Shown here in pieces: positions 43,703 through 51,170 of a stretch of 64,000 nucleotides of DNA (its first letter is position 1; every line of letters begins with the position of its first letter). The stretch is from positions 1 through 64,000 of the forward strand of contig QCFW01000001.1 in assembly GCA_003280135.1 (NCBI GenBank), read 5' to 3'. The notes beneath the pieces were generated by a model that worked only from the letters and a program-made list of their open reading frames with translations, made no database searches and was not told the DNA's origin. This stretch comes from Prochlorococcus sp. AG-363-N16. Its GTDB lineage: Bacteria > Cyanobacteriota > Cyanobacteriia > PCC-6307 > Cyanobiaceae. The position numbers and the translations under genes are program-made.

Positions 43703-43946
43703 AGTACTTGCAGTAGTACCTCGCTACATCTCTGAGGTCGCCCGTGATGTTGTTCTTTCCTTTTCCGCCCTCCTTCCTCGACAGTGGTCCTTTTAGATCT
43801 AGTCGATTTGCTGCCTCTGTATAAGTGAGTTAATTCGCATTCCAACAAGCACAAACTTCCATTCGTTTTTCAAACTCAGGCGAATGAGCATTGGCAACAC
43901 TAGGTATATTAGGTGCAGCGATTAAGGGGATTAACAAACGTTTCAT
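43683..43946 (-). pseudogene. Small secreted protein gene with an in-frame stop at codon 39
   Basis: The minus strand encodes MKRLLIPLIAAPNIPSVANA, HSPEFEKRMEVCACWNAN, then TAA (43830-43832), then 48 open codons (LTYTEAANRLDLKGPLSRKE to YCKYFGDTSI). The signal peptide and Cys spacing resemble the other small secreted proteins here. A CAA-to-TAA change would explain the break. Confidence 0.5.
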
Positions 43947-43990
43947 ATATCCATAATAGAGATAGTTGACAGCCGATCTTCGGATCAATG

Positions 43991-44020
43991 AAAGAGTCGC
44001 TTTAAATAGGCGGCTTTTTT
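43991..44020 (+). terminator. Possible intrinsic terminator
   Basis: AGTCGC and GCGGCT pair (one G-U) around a 9-base loop, followed by TTTTTTATTTTTT. Confidence 0.5.
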
Positions 44021-44062
44021 ATTTTTTAGAAGGGCTAACAATTATTTCTCTGATCTTTTGAA
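44021..44062 (+). pseudogene. Fragment of the 51-aa tail-anchored gene
   Basis: The last ~13 codons (FLEGLTIISLIF) nearly match the end of the gene at 38576-38731, including the bases after the stop (TTTTGAAACTGC). The 5' part is absent. Confidence 0.55.
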
Positions 44063-44181
44063 ACTGCGTTATTTATTGGGTTCAAAAAATGCTTTTGTGA
44101 GTAGAACCTGAAGAGTTGCCCTCTGACACATCAAAATTTAAGTTAAATATGAGATGCTTCTCATGTTTATACAAAATTATC

Positions 44182-44481
44182 ATGTCTAAGGGGTATTGGG
44201 TCGTTACAACAACAGTTACGAATCCAGAAGGGTTTGGAGAATATGTACAAGGCTTTGCTACTTGGATTGAATCAATTGGTGGCAAGGTTGCTGCTAAAGA
44301 TCTAGATGCAAAAACTGTTGAAGGTAAAGGCGGTCACCTTGCTGTGATTATTGAATTTGCATCTAAAGAAGTAGCTTCAGAGGCTTATAATAGAGCCGAT
44401 TATCAAGAGTTAAGTAAATTGCGCTGGGCTAACTCTACTGATACCAATATCACGATTATGGATGGTTCAGTAAATCACTAA
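44182..44481 (+). CDS. DUF1330-like protein, intact copy
   Basis: I start at MSKGYWVVTTTVTNPEGFGE (99 aa). The pattern (GYW.V...VTNPE...EY, GGK, A.D....VEG..G.L.VIIEF.S) fits DUF1330, a small ferredoxin-like fold. A frameshifted paralogue lies at 51454-51749. The track's earlier start adds 22 residues. Function unknown. Confidence 0.75.
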   Translation: MSKGYWVVTTTVTNPEGFGEYVQGFATWIESIGGKVAAKDLDAKTVEGKGGHLAVIIEFASKEVASEAYNRADYQELSKLRWANSTDTNITIMDGSVNH

Positions 44482-44494
44482 GATAAAGGAGAAA

Positions 44495-44620
44495 ATGATG
44501 GGTGAGATGCCAACAGTTGAAGCAGCAAATAGAGTAGTTGGAACTTTTGGACTGCTTTTGTTCATGGGAACCTCTGCCTATTTGGTTTGGCAGTTCAAAA
44601 GATTTTTTGGAAATAAATAA
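44495..44620 (+). CDS. Small single-helix membrane protein (41 aa)
   Basis: Frame MMGEMPTVEAANRVVGTFGL, helix GLLLFMGTSAYLVW, tail QFKRFFGNK. AAAGGAG precedes it. Its stop overlaps the next gene's start (TAATG). A related peptide is at 47287-47379 (YLVWMFQRFFKKKDS). Confidence 0.65.
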   Translation: MMGEMPTVEAANRVVGTFGLLLFMGTSAYLVWQFKRFFGNK

Positions 44621-44823
44621 TGCAAAGACTTTTAATCAGTTTCGGGCTTGGAATTGCCGCTATAGGTGTTCTCTACCCTTATTTAAGACAATTAGGTTTA
44701 GGGCAACTACCAGGCGACATAATTCTGAAGGGAGAAAACTCAACTTTTTATTTCCCAATAGTTAGTTGTATTGCTATTAGTTTGCTTGCTTCGGCTCTCT
44801 TTAACTTATTCCGATCCTCCTAA
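44620..44823 (+). CDS. DUF2905 membrane protein
   Basis: The 67-aa protein MQRLLISFGLGIAAIGVLYP has two membrane helices and the LPGDIILKGENSTFYFPI stretch of DUF2905. Function unknown. Coupled to its neighbours on both sides by TAATG overlaps. Confidence 0.82.
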   Translation: MQRLLISFGLGIAAIGVLYPYLRQLGLGQLPGDIILKGENSTFYFPIVSCIAISLLASALFNLFRSS

Positions 44824-44915
44824 TGCCCCTTAAAAGTCCTATTCCTGATTCTATTATTCTTTTCTGGCAAAAGTCCTTTAGAAATCTTAAAGCCAAATTT
44901 AAAAAATCAAAATAA
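44823..44915 (+). CDS. Small basic peptide (30 aa)
   Basis: Frame MPLKSPIPDSIILFWQKSFR, ending KAKFKKSK. It overlaps the DUF2905 stop by TAATG, which favours translation as part of the same operon. Confidence 0.45.
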   Translation: MPLKSPIPDSIILFWQKSFRNLKAKFKKSK

Positions 44916-45119
44916 GACTTTTCCTAATCACTTTTATTTATAGCTTTTGATATGTATTCTCCCTAGATGCGACCTCAGACTATTATTCTTGATCGATCAG
45001 CGTAATTTATTAGCAACTAAAGCTCTTTATATTCTGTTTTTACACCACCATCAGGGGACTTTCCTGGCTCCCTCGTTAAAAAGGTTAAAAGGTTTTTGTC
45101 ATTTTTAACGGACATCCCT

Positions 45120-45281
45120 TTATCTATTATGGATTAGAGGGTAATCGTATTCGTCTAATTGGAGTTCTTTCTTGATCAACCTAGCCTTCTTGTAAAGGTT
45201 CATAGTCTCTCGTCTACTTGAAGCATGCTCTGCCTCCTGTATTATCTTGGAATACTCCTTGTGTAGCTGTGTTTTTGTCAT
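45120..45281 (-). CDS. Small basic helical protein (53 aa), cassette A
   Basis: Frame MTKTQLHKEYSKIIQEAEHA, then SSRRETMNLYKKARLIKKEL. A paralogue, with its start lost, lies at 61004-61144. Both lie divergent from a LexA-like palindrome and a plus-strand gene group. Function unknown. Confidence 0.6.
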   Translation of the reverse strand: MTKTQLHKEYSKIIQEAEHASSRRETMNLYKKARLIKKELQLDEYDYPLIHNR

Positions 45282-45345
45282 AGTTGATAAAAAGTAATAG
45301 ATATTTTTCTCGCTTAATGTATTGACAGTTACGGGATAACCGCAT

Positions 45346-45361
45346 TAGTATAAGTGTACTA
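45346..45361. promoter_or_regulatory. LexA-like palindrome, cassette A
   Basis: TAGTATAAGTGTACTA: inverted repeat TAGTA...TACTA with a 6-base gap, close to the cyanobacterial LexA consensus RGTACNNNDGTWCB (one departure). The matching site is at 61212-61227 before the second cassette. It could control the divergent genes at 45281 and 45373. Confidence 0.6.
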
Positions 45362-45372
45362 CTGCAAGAGAC

Positions 45373-45573
45373 ATGGCTCCAGTTTCCTCACCTTACGCCT
45401 TAGTCCAAGCGTCTGACTGGAGTTCAGCAGTAGCTTCACCTATTGGTATCGGTCAATGTATAAGGATAAAACCCAAAAAGTTCTACCCAAAAAGCGATAC
45501 GCGGAAGAAGAGGGTTGGGAGTATATCGAAGAAGGTTCGCTCAAACTCTCACGTTCAGCTCGCGTTTGCATGA
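45373..45573 (+). CDS. Candidate frame just after the LexA-like site
   Basis: The frame begins MAPVSSPYALVQASDWSSAV 12 bases after the palindrome and ends inside the next gene in another frame. The first ~28 residues look protein-like while the rest is basic and irregular, so the true product may be a fusion with the next frame after a base change. Uncertain. Confidence 0.3.
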   Translation: MAPVSSPYALVQASDWSSAVASPIGIGQCIRIKPKKFYPKSDTRKKRVGSISKKVRSNSHVQLAFA

Positions 45574-45737
45574 CATGTGTTCACTTCCGTTATTCCTGTG
45601 ACAAGTATTGCCACACTTTGCTTACTTGCAATGCTCACCATCGCCTTATTCCGCAAGGAGCACACCTAACTAGTAAATGTCCTCAATGGCATAAGAACTA
45701 TGAGGAACAATATGGTCTCTGTCCCGAAGCTGCTTAA
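45456..45737 (+). CDS. Cys/His-rich small protein, possibly zinc-binding
   Basis: The 93-aa protein has a basic N-terminal half (KTQKVLPKKRYAEEEGWEYI) and a Cys-rich half: CMTCVHFRYSCDKYCHTLLT with CNAHHRLIPQGAHLTSKCPQ. The spacing of Cys and His looks like a metal-binding site. The family is common in marine picocyanobacteria as I recall; function unknown. Confidence 0.65.
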   Translation: MYKDKTQKVLPKKRYAEEEGWEYIEEGSLKLSRSARVCMTCVHFRYSCDKYCHTLLTCNAHHRLIPQGAHLTSKCPQWHKNYEEQYGLCPEAA

Positions 45738-45740
45738 CAA

Positions 45741-45917
45741 ATGAATAAAGATCAACTCGCCCAACAAATCTCTCTAGCGATGCATAAGTCTCCCAATGCT
45801 CGTTTAGATACTGTTCACTCCTATCTCAATACCTATCAGGGTTTATCCCATTATTTTAAGGAACTTTCAATAGATGATATAGAAGGAATTGGGACTCAGT
45901 ATGGAGTAAAAGTCTAG
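45741..45917 (+). CDS. Small hypothetical protein (58 aa)
   Basis: Frame MNKDQLAQQISLAMHKSPNA, ending ELSIDDIEGIGTQYGVKV. It follows the Cys-rich gene by 3 bases, and reads like a helical regulator or partner peptide. Confidence 0.5.
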   Translation: MNKDQLAQQISLAMHKSPNARLDTVHSYLNTYQGLSHYFKELSIDDIEGIGTQYGVKV

Positions 45918-45969
45918 TCATTACAACTCTGAAATGACAGAGGTTCGGTCTTCGATTTGATTTATATCC

Positions 45970-45990
45970 CTTATATGTGGTAGAGATAGA
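45970..45990 (+). promoter_or_regulatory. Shared upstream box of the histone-like genes, copy A
   Basis: CTTATATGTGGTAGAGATAG is matched with two changes by CTTATATGTGTTAGAGGTAG at 61675. Both lie ~25-40 bases before the ATG and are followed by GACTTAACTAC. Confidence 0.55.
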
Positions 45991-46012
45991 AGTTCAGACT
46001 TAACTACCCATC

Positions 46013-46492
46013 ATGGGATCATTAACGATAAAAGTCTCAGCTAAAGCTGAGGCGATGATAGCAACTCTCCAGAAGGAGATTTTTAATCGTAGACGCAAGA
46101 AAGTTACTGCAGTGGGTGTAGTAGAGACTCTTGTAGAAAGCGGTGCGAAGTCTCAATCTGATAAGCGTTATGCTGCTTCTTGGAAGAACCTAATCAAGGA
46201 TATTGAGAAAGCGGCTAAAGCTTCAGAAGTACATGGCAATAAGCCAGCCAACATCTCAGCTGAAGAGTGGGCAATGCTAGTAGCTCACCGTACACGTAAG
46301 GGAGCTGCAGCTACCAAGAAACCAGCACCTAAGAAGCGTGTGGCAAAGAAAGCAACTGCTAAGAAAGCAGCACCTAAAAAGGCTGCAGCTAAGAAGACTG
46401 TTGCTAAGAAAGCAGCAGCAGCTCCGGCAGCAGTCAAGCCAAGAAAGGCTAGACGTGCAAAGAGAGCTAAGGCTCCAGCAGCAGCTAAGTAG
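46013..46492 (+). CDS. Histone H1-like Lys/Ala-rich DNA-binding protein, copy A
   Basis: The 159-aa protein has an N-terminal globular part (SLTIKVSAKAEAMIATLQKE, VTAVGVVETLVESGAKSQSD) with a conserved central domain, and a C-terminal ~55 residues of repeated AAPKKAAAKK units like histone H1 tails. Such proteins bind DNA non-specifically, and may condense the nucleoid. A close paralogue is at 61716-62216. Confidence 0.78.
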   Translation: MGSLTIKVSAKAEAMIATLQKEIFNRRRKKVTAVGVVETLVESGAKSQSDKRYAASWKNLIKDIEKAAKASEVHGNKPANISAEEWAMLVAHRTRKGAAATKKPAPKKRVAKKATAKKAAPKKAAAKKTVAKKAAAAPAAVKPRKARRAKRAKAPAAAK

Positions 46493-46511
46493 TTCTAATC
46501 GCTAACAAATA

Positions 46512-46549
46512 AAAAACTCAGGGTACAGTCATGCTCCTTGAGTTTTTTT
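46512..46549 (+). terminator. Intrinsic terminator after histone-like gene A
   Basis: CTCAGGG and CCTTGAG pair with one G-U, flanked by AAAAA and TTTTTTT. Confidence 0.75.
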
Positions 46550-46909
46550 GTGGGAGTCTGTGCTATGCAGCTATCTCTTTCTTAACTCCATCAACAGTTC
46601 CTGACTTTTTTGCCTCGATTGGAATCTCAAGGAATATCAAATAGAGCAGGTGACGGTTAGGTGAAGTTTTAGGCTAGGCTATTTCAATTGGTCTTCGCTT
46701 AAAAGGCTTGCTAGAAAAGAATCTTTAATGAACTTATTCCTTGCCGTTGTCATACCCGTTCTAATACTTGGCTTTCTGTCTATTTAATAATACTTAGGAG
46801 TATTTGAAAGAGATTTTGAGAATCTCTTTGTTAGCTATTTTTGGTAGAAGTCATGATTGAAATATTAAACGCTTACTAGTTCTAGTAATTACTGCAAATA
46901 CTATAGAAT
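46550..46909. other. Gene-poor stretch with a possible 19-aa peptide
   Basis: A frame at 46728-46787 encodes MNLFLAVVIPVLILGFLSI, a single hydrophobic helix. I see no other feature. Confidence 0.4.
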
Positions 46910-47149
46910 CTAGTCTCCACCATTGCAGAAACGTACTGCAGCAGATGCACTTTTTCCGCTTCCCCTAATTTCTTCAACGCAATTATTAAAAACCTTTGAT
47001 TCCTGTTTTACTGAACAGAAACTTAAGGCTATGGCAGCAAGAGATATTGCAGAAATAACGCTAGTACTTAATTGAATAACTCCATAAGCAAGCATTGCTC
47101 CTTTTTTGCTTCCGCAATATTTTTTTGCATTGTTTTTTTCTTCAGTCAT
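46910..47149 (-). CDS. Membrane protein with Cys-rich tail
   Basis: I start at MTEEKNNAKKYCGSKKGAML (79 aa). A long helix (GVIQLSTSVISAISLAAIAL) is followed by SFCSVKQESKVFNNCVEEIR and FCNGGD. No function recognised. Confidence 0.5.
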   Translation of the reverse strand: MTEEKNNAKKYCGSKKGAMLAYGVIQLSTSVISAISLAAIALSFCSVKQESKVFNNCVEEIRGSGKSASAAVRFCNGGD

Positions 47150-47286
47150 TGAACTTTGTAGTTGTTTGGTAAACATTATGGTATATCTGTCAGTTTGTCA
47201 GCATCTTGCGATGAAGGTGGCAGGGAAAACCGTAAGTTCTACAAAAGATATGGTTCTAATCTAGCGCAAATGGATTTTGAAAGTTT

Positions 47287-47379
47287 ATGGAAACATTTTT
47301 CCCAATGTTGTTGCTTGTAGGCTCAACAATTTATTTAGTGTGGATGTTTCAAAGATTTTTCAAGAAGAAGGATTCGTAG
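47287..47379 (+). CDS. Small single-helix membrane peptide (30 aa)
   Basis: Frame METFFPMLLLVGSTIYLVWM followed by FQRFFKKKDS, a relative of the peptide at 44495-44620 (YLVWQFKRFFGNK). Confidence 0.55.
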   Translation: METFFPMLLLVGSTIYLVWMFQRFFKKKDS

Positions 47380-47480
47380 GAACTTGATGATCACTTGGGC
47401 TCATTAAGCTAGAAAGGGATATCAAAATCTAATTTGTTTTGAAGCCTAAAAAAATCCTCAACCTAAATTCCTATGAGTAG

Positions 47481-47717
47481 TGGAGAAACCATAGAAGATG
47501 TGTCACTTTTGGAATCTTCCTTGCTTTATTTGCTTCTTATATCCGAACGACAGTAGCGAATGATGTGAAAATTGGAGATATATGCGGGAGACTACAAGCT
47601 AATTACCAAATAACAGTTAAAGAAGCAATGAGGCAATTAAAACTTGAGTTTGTCAAAGACTAGGACTGGAGTGCTATCGCTAATAGTTACTGCCAAAGAT
47701 ATTTAGGAATTAGATAA
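47481..47717 (+). pseudogene. Secreted protein gene, start lost and in-frame stop
   Basis: Open frame CVTFGIFLALFASYIRTTVA (signal-like) then DVKIGDICGRLQANYQITVK, LEFVKD, TAG (47661-47663), then DWSAIANSYCQRYLGIR and stop. No ATG/GTG/TTG occurs at the expected start. The reading frame is otherwise coherent across the stop. Confidence 0.45.
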
Positions 47718-47890
47718 AAGGAGAGCATAGCTAAAACATCTGCTATTTCATATCATTTAGACTTTGAAGTACTGAAATTGGTCAGTTTTGTTTCTAAATC
47801 TTTTTCCAAAGAGGCGAAACTCATAATGAAGGTATTTCCTTAAAGGGAATTATTGCAGTCTTGTTCTTTCTACTAAAGCCCAACTTAAAA

Positions 47891-48307
47891 ATGAAACGCT
47901 TACTTCTTGTCTTTATTACCGCAACAACATTTTGTTTGGTTCCTTTTGCCGCATTTGCCTCCGCAACAGATTTATCACCTTTAGTCCTAGATCTATCTCA
48001 GAAGTTTTCAGAGAACTTCTGTACATCTGTTAGAAGTGGAATGACTTCTGAAAAAGCTGGAGAGATTGCTGCTGCGCGACTATCAAAAGGTTTATTGTTT
48101 TCTCCTGTGATGAAAGAGATAATGTCTGCTCGAAAAGAAGATTTAGCTGCATCTGTATCCACAAATATTTTTGATGTTTGCGGCACAGATCTTGGAGGAA
48201 CTAAAGAAGAACTTGATATTTACCTATCTCAATTAGCAAAAAAAGTTCCTAGTAAATCCTTTGGTGGTCTTCAGCTTCCACCTACTAGACAAAGATCTTC
48301 TGGATAA
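47891..48307 (+). CDS. Secreted hypothetical protein, paralogue of the 34.4-kb gene
   Basis: I start at MKRLLLVFITATTFCLVPFA (138 aa) with signal peptide ending AAFA. Mature part: LSQKFSENFCTSVRSGMTSE and VCGTDLGG, matching the pattern of the gene at 34425-34775. The track start is 10 codons earlier. Function unknown. Confidence 0.62.
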   Translation: MKRLLLVFITATTFCLVPFAAFASATDLSPLVLDLSQKFSENFCTSVRSGMTSEKAGEIAAARLSKGLLFSPVMKEIMSARKEDLAASVSTNIFDVCGTDLGGTKEELDIYLSQLAKKVPSKSFGGLQLPPTRQRSSG

Positions 48308-48398
48308 AAACATGGTAAGAGTTTCTTTGAATCCCTACAGCATTGAGAAGTAGTCCTGCTATGCCAAGCAAGAAAAAACAAATAAAATCAGTATTCAT
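48285..48398 (-). CDS. Small membrane peptide after Trp-rich copy 2 (37 aa)
   Basis: Frame MNTDFICFFLLGIAGLLLNA, then a short tail. Its ATG overlaps the stop of the Trp-rich gene (ATGA). It corresponds to the 53-aa frame at 35866-36027 but is shorter. It overlaps the convergent secreted gene's end. Confidence 0.4.
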   Translation of the reverse strand: MNTDFICFFLLGIAGLLLNAVGIQRNSYHVFIQKIFV

Positions 48399-48628
48399 TT
48401 CTTGTCATTGCAATCGTCATCTTTAGGTAACTGGAGCCAGCCGGTTATCCATTTTGAACGAACCTTTAATTCATTCCAAGATATTCTAAGAAGGATTTCT
48501 TTATTGTTGACGGGAAATAGCTCGACCCATCGTTTATCTTTCATACCTCCGTATTGCTTGACTTCAAAATGTCGATAGCCTTCTCTTTTGAAAGCTGATG
48601 TCCAGTTTTTGTTAGGAGGCCACCTCAT
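48395..48628 (-). CDS. Trp-rich small protein (TIGR02450/DUF2389-like), copy 2
   Basis: The 77-aa protein MRWPPNKNWTSAFKREGYRH is nearly the same as the protein at 36028-36255, and the DNA is also highly similar. Both copies are followed by a related small membrane frame. It suggests a duplicated block. Confidence 0.68.
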   Translation of the reverse strand: MRWPPNKNWTSAFKREGYRHFEVKQYGGMKDKRWVELFPVNNKEILLRISWNELKVRSKWITGWLQLPKDDDCNDKK

Positions 48629-49197
48629 AATATTTTGTCTTCATTTTTGAAGTTTTTAAAACTTACATCAAAGATTAATTTACATACGATAGAAATGAGT
48701 TTTATTACCGAATTAACAACTGCTGTATTATTTTAATGAGATAGTGATAGCCATCTAATCATGTATATAAGAATCTTTTTTCATTAGCTGGAAGCATAAG
48801 CTTCAAATTTATTCTTAAAAATATGGATTAAAATATTAGTCACGTTCAATAGTATTTAGGTTTTAGTAGTCGAAGACTGAAGAATTTAGAACCAAGACTC
48901 CTCAAATTATCATCAAGAAAGTATAATATTGAGTGAGCTTTTGATCTAATTGGGTTTTCCACATTGTCCTATTTGTGTAATTCTCGCGATGACAGCCCTT
49001 TGTTTAGGGCTTACCCGTACTCAGATGTTTACTTTTCTTGTTAAAGAGTCGCTAAAAAGAAAAAAAATTTGCTCCTCTTAACTTAGTTTTTAGTGGACTT
49101 TGTTTTTATTTTTATTAGATTGATTGAAATGCTTTAGTATTGATTGCAGTCATTCGACCTTAGCTTTCTATCTCATTACTTTATTTGCATATCAATT
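48629..49197. other. Gene-free AT-rich stretch
   Basis: No coding frame supported. T/A-rich, with no repeat or hairpin that I trust. A TTTTCCACA at about 48954 resembles a DnaA box but is single. Confidence 0.5.
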
Positions 49198-49362
49198 ATG
49201 GATTGGAATTCCGCAAGGCAACATTGTAAAGAACGCAACTGGAAATGGTCATTGGCTTTAATAGAACAAGCTGAGAAGGAAATGAAAGAATTAGAAGACA
49301 AGGTTAAAAGGTACGAAGATCAGCAGAAAGCCTATCGCTTGTATAACTCCTGCAATTATTAA
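49198..49362 (+). CDS. Small coiled-coil protein (54 aa)
   Basis: I start at MDWNSARQHCKERNWKWSLA. A helical heptad region follows (LIEQAEKEMKELEDKVKRYE). Cytosolic. The track's start is 18 codons earlier. Confidence 0.5.
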   Translation: MDWNSARQHCKERNWKWSLALIEQAEKEMKELEDKVKRYEDQQKAYRLYNSCNY

Positions 49363-49686
49363 TGGCTCTTACTTAATCCCCTATTGGCCTATCAGTTGAG
49401 ATGGTTTTAGTAAATCATTAAACGATGAAAAGTTTATTAGAGAAATACACAATAAGTGAAAAAAATGCTCAAGCAAAACCTAAATCATCCAAAAAAACTT
49501 GGTAAGAAGTATCTTTTTGTTATTTATTGGAGCTTTTATTTATGGGGTAATGACCTCTCTAAATTCTGATGAAATATTGCATAAATATTTTTTAACCCTA
49601 TAAAAACATCTTAAGTTTTTAACTATTCGAACTTTGCTTATCCTCTTTATTACCTTTATTAACTTCATAACCATTGGTTCTTTTAT
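49363..49686. other. Spacer with a possible 26-aa peptide
   Basis: A weak frame at 49425-49505 encodes MKSLLEKYTISEKNAQAKPK. Otherwise nothing seen; the glutamine amidotransferase promoter should be here. Confidence 0.4.
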
Positions 49687-50421
49687 ATGAAACGCTTATT
49701 AGTCTTGCAGCATTTGGAAAGAGAGGGACTTGGTTTGTTTTCCAAAATTGCTAGAGAGAGAGGATTGATTGTTACTGTATTTCGATTAGACCTTGGAGAC
49801 TCTCTTCCGGAATTGTATGAAGGAGATTTGGTTCTTGTCTTGGGTGGACCAATGGGAATAAAAGATATTAATCATCCAAGCTTTCCATGGCTTCTTGCAG
49901 AAGTTGATTTTCTGAAGAAAGCTCTGAATAAAAAAATTGGCATTATTGGTGTTTGCCTGGGGGCTCAGCTTTTGGCTTATGCGGCTGGAGGAAATGTCAG
50001 AACTTTGTTAGGTGGATCACCTCCAAAACCTTTGCCAGAAGTTGGATGGGAACCAATTTTCTTTAACTCATACACTAAAAGAGATTCATTTGATTATTTC
50101 TCAAAGTCACCTATGGTTGTGCTGCATTGGCATGGAGATAGAATTTTATTGCCTAGTAATGCCGAATTAATTGCAAGTAGTAATCGATGTAAAGAACAAT
50201 TTTTTAAAATAGGCGAATTGGCTTATGGACTTCAATTTCATCTTGAAGTAGAAGACGAAATGCTCGCAAATTGGATTGAAAATGACAGTAACTTTATTAA
50301 ATCAGCTCTAGGAAAGAATGCTAGATTCCTTTTGCAAAAGCAACAGAAGGAATTTGGAAAAAAAACTCTTAAGTCTAGGCTGATGTTTTTAAATCAATTA
50401 TTTGATCTTATTGGTGCTTGA
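49687..50421 (+). CDS. Class I glutamine amidotransferase-like protein
   Basis: The 244-aa protein has a class I glutaminase fold: nucleophile Cys90 in GVCLGAQLLAYAAGG, the oxyanion-type strand LGGPMGIKD, and the catalytic His-Glu pair in LQFHLEVEDEML. Stand-alone relatives resemble the GMP-synthase glutaminase domain and may act in glutamine hydrolysis, gamma-glutamyl peptide turnover, or cofactor synthesis. Substrate not known. Confidence 0.88.
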   Translation: MKRLLVLQHLEREGLGLFSKIARERGLIVTVFRLDLGDSLPELYEGDLVLVLGGPMGIKDINHPSFPWLLAEVDFLKKALNKKIGIIGVCLGAQLLAYAAGGNVRTLLGGSPPKPLPEVGWEPIFFNSYTKRDSFDYFSKSPMVVLHWHGDRILLPSNAELIASSNRCKEQFFKIGELAYGLQFHLEVEDEMLANWIENDSNFIKSALGKNARFLLQKQQKEFGKKTLKSRLMFLNQLFDLIGA

Positions 50422-50691
50422 CCTAATTTCTTTAGGAGCCTCTGGTAATCGCTTTCTTATACTTTTTCCCTAAGCCTTCACGAAATATAAAAAACTTGGC
50501 ACGGGAGGATTGGCGATTCATAATTTTGAAATGCATATAGAGTTTCGTCATAAAAGCTTTATTGCACCAGTTATGTCAATTTGATTTGGCTGACATTTTA
50601 TCTAGAGATTAATGAAATAGTCTTGCAGAATAGGGGACTTTATCTGCTAAAGAAGAAGTAACTAAATTTTAAAAAATAGGAATCATTGAAA

Positions 50692-50865
50692 ATGAATAAA
50701 ATTATTGATTGGCATAAGTCATTCGTAGAAAAAGCACAGAAAGAATTTGGGATATCCAATTATGCACTTTATTGGTATGGGTTTTTAGAAGGGATATTGG
50801 CTTTTTGGATTATTACAAAAGTTGGCGGATTGTTCGTGAATAAAAGTTCTGATCTTCTTTTCTGA
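50692..50865 (+). CDS. Small membrane-associated protein (57 aa)
   Basis: Frame MNKIIDWHKSFVEKAQKEFG then an aromatic helix (YALYWYGFLEGILAFWIITK). Below the track limit. No function seen. Confidence 0.5.
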   Translation: MNKIIDWHKSFVEKAQKEFGISNYALYWYGFLEGILAFWIITKVGGLFVNKSSDLLF

Positions 50866-51025
50866 TTTTTTTTGCGGAGGGCCTATAAGCCCCCCTAAAG
50901 GACAAGGCTCCAAGCCCAATTGCCCACAGCCAGTGTCTTCTGGAATAGATATTTACTTGAAATAAGATTCAATGAAAAGTGTGATAACCCTCAAGTATTT
51001 AAACTGTAGGGCTTGTAGAAAGCTT

Positions 51026-51170
51026 ATGGCCTTAAAAGCATTGGAACAAGCAGACTCTTTTATGGGATAATCCGATTGATAAATTAAACGAAGGTGTTCT
51101 TAGCAGTGCTATTGAAGATAGTCGATTGAATCTATTTGAATTTATAAAATCAGAGCAATTAAAAAGATAA
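51026..51170 (+). pseudogene. Frameshifted small gene
   Basis: MALKALEQADSF in one frame and WDNPIDKLNEGVLSSAIEDS to SEQLKR in the next join if one T is added in the TTTT run near 51060. The two halves look like one protein of ~50 aa. Overlaps a minus-strand membrane frame at its end. Confidence 0.4.
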
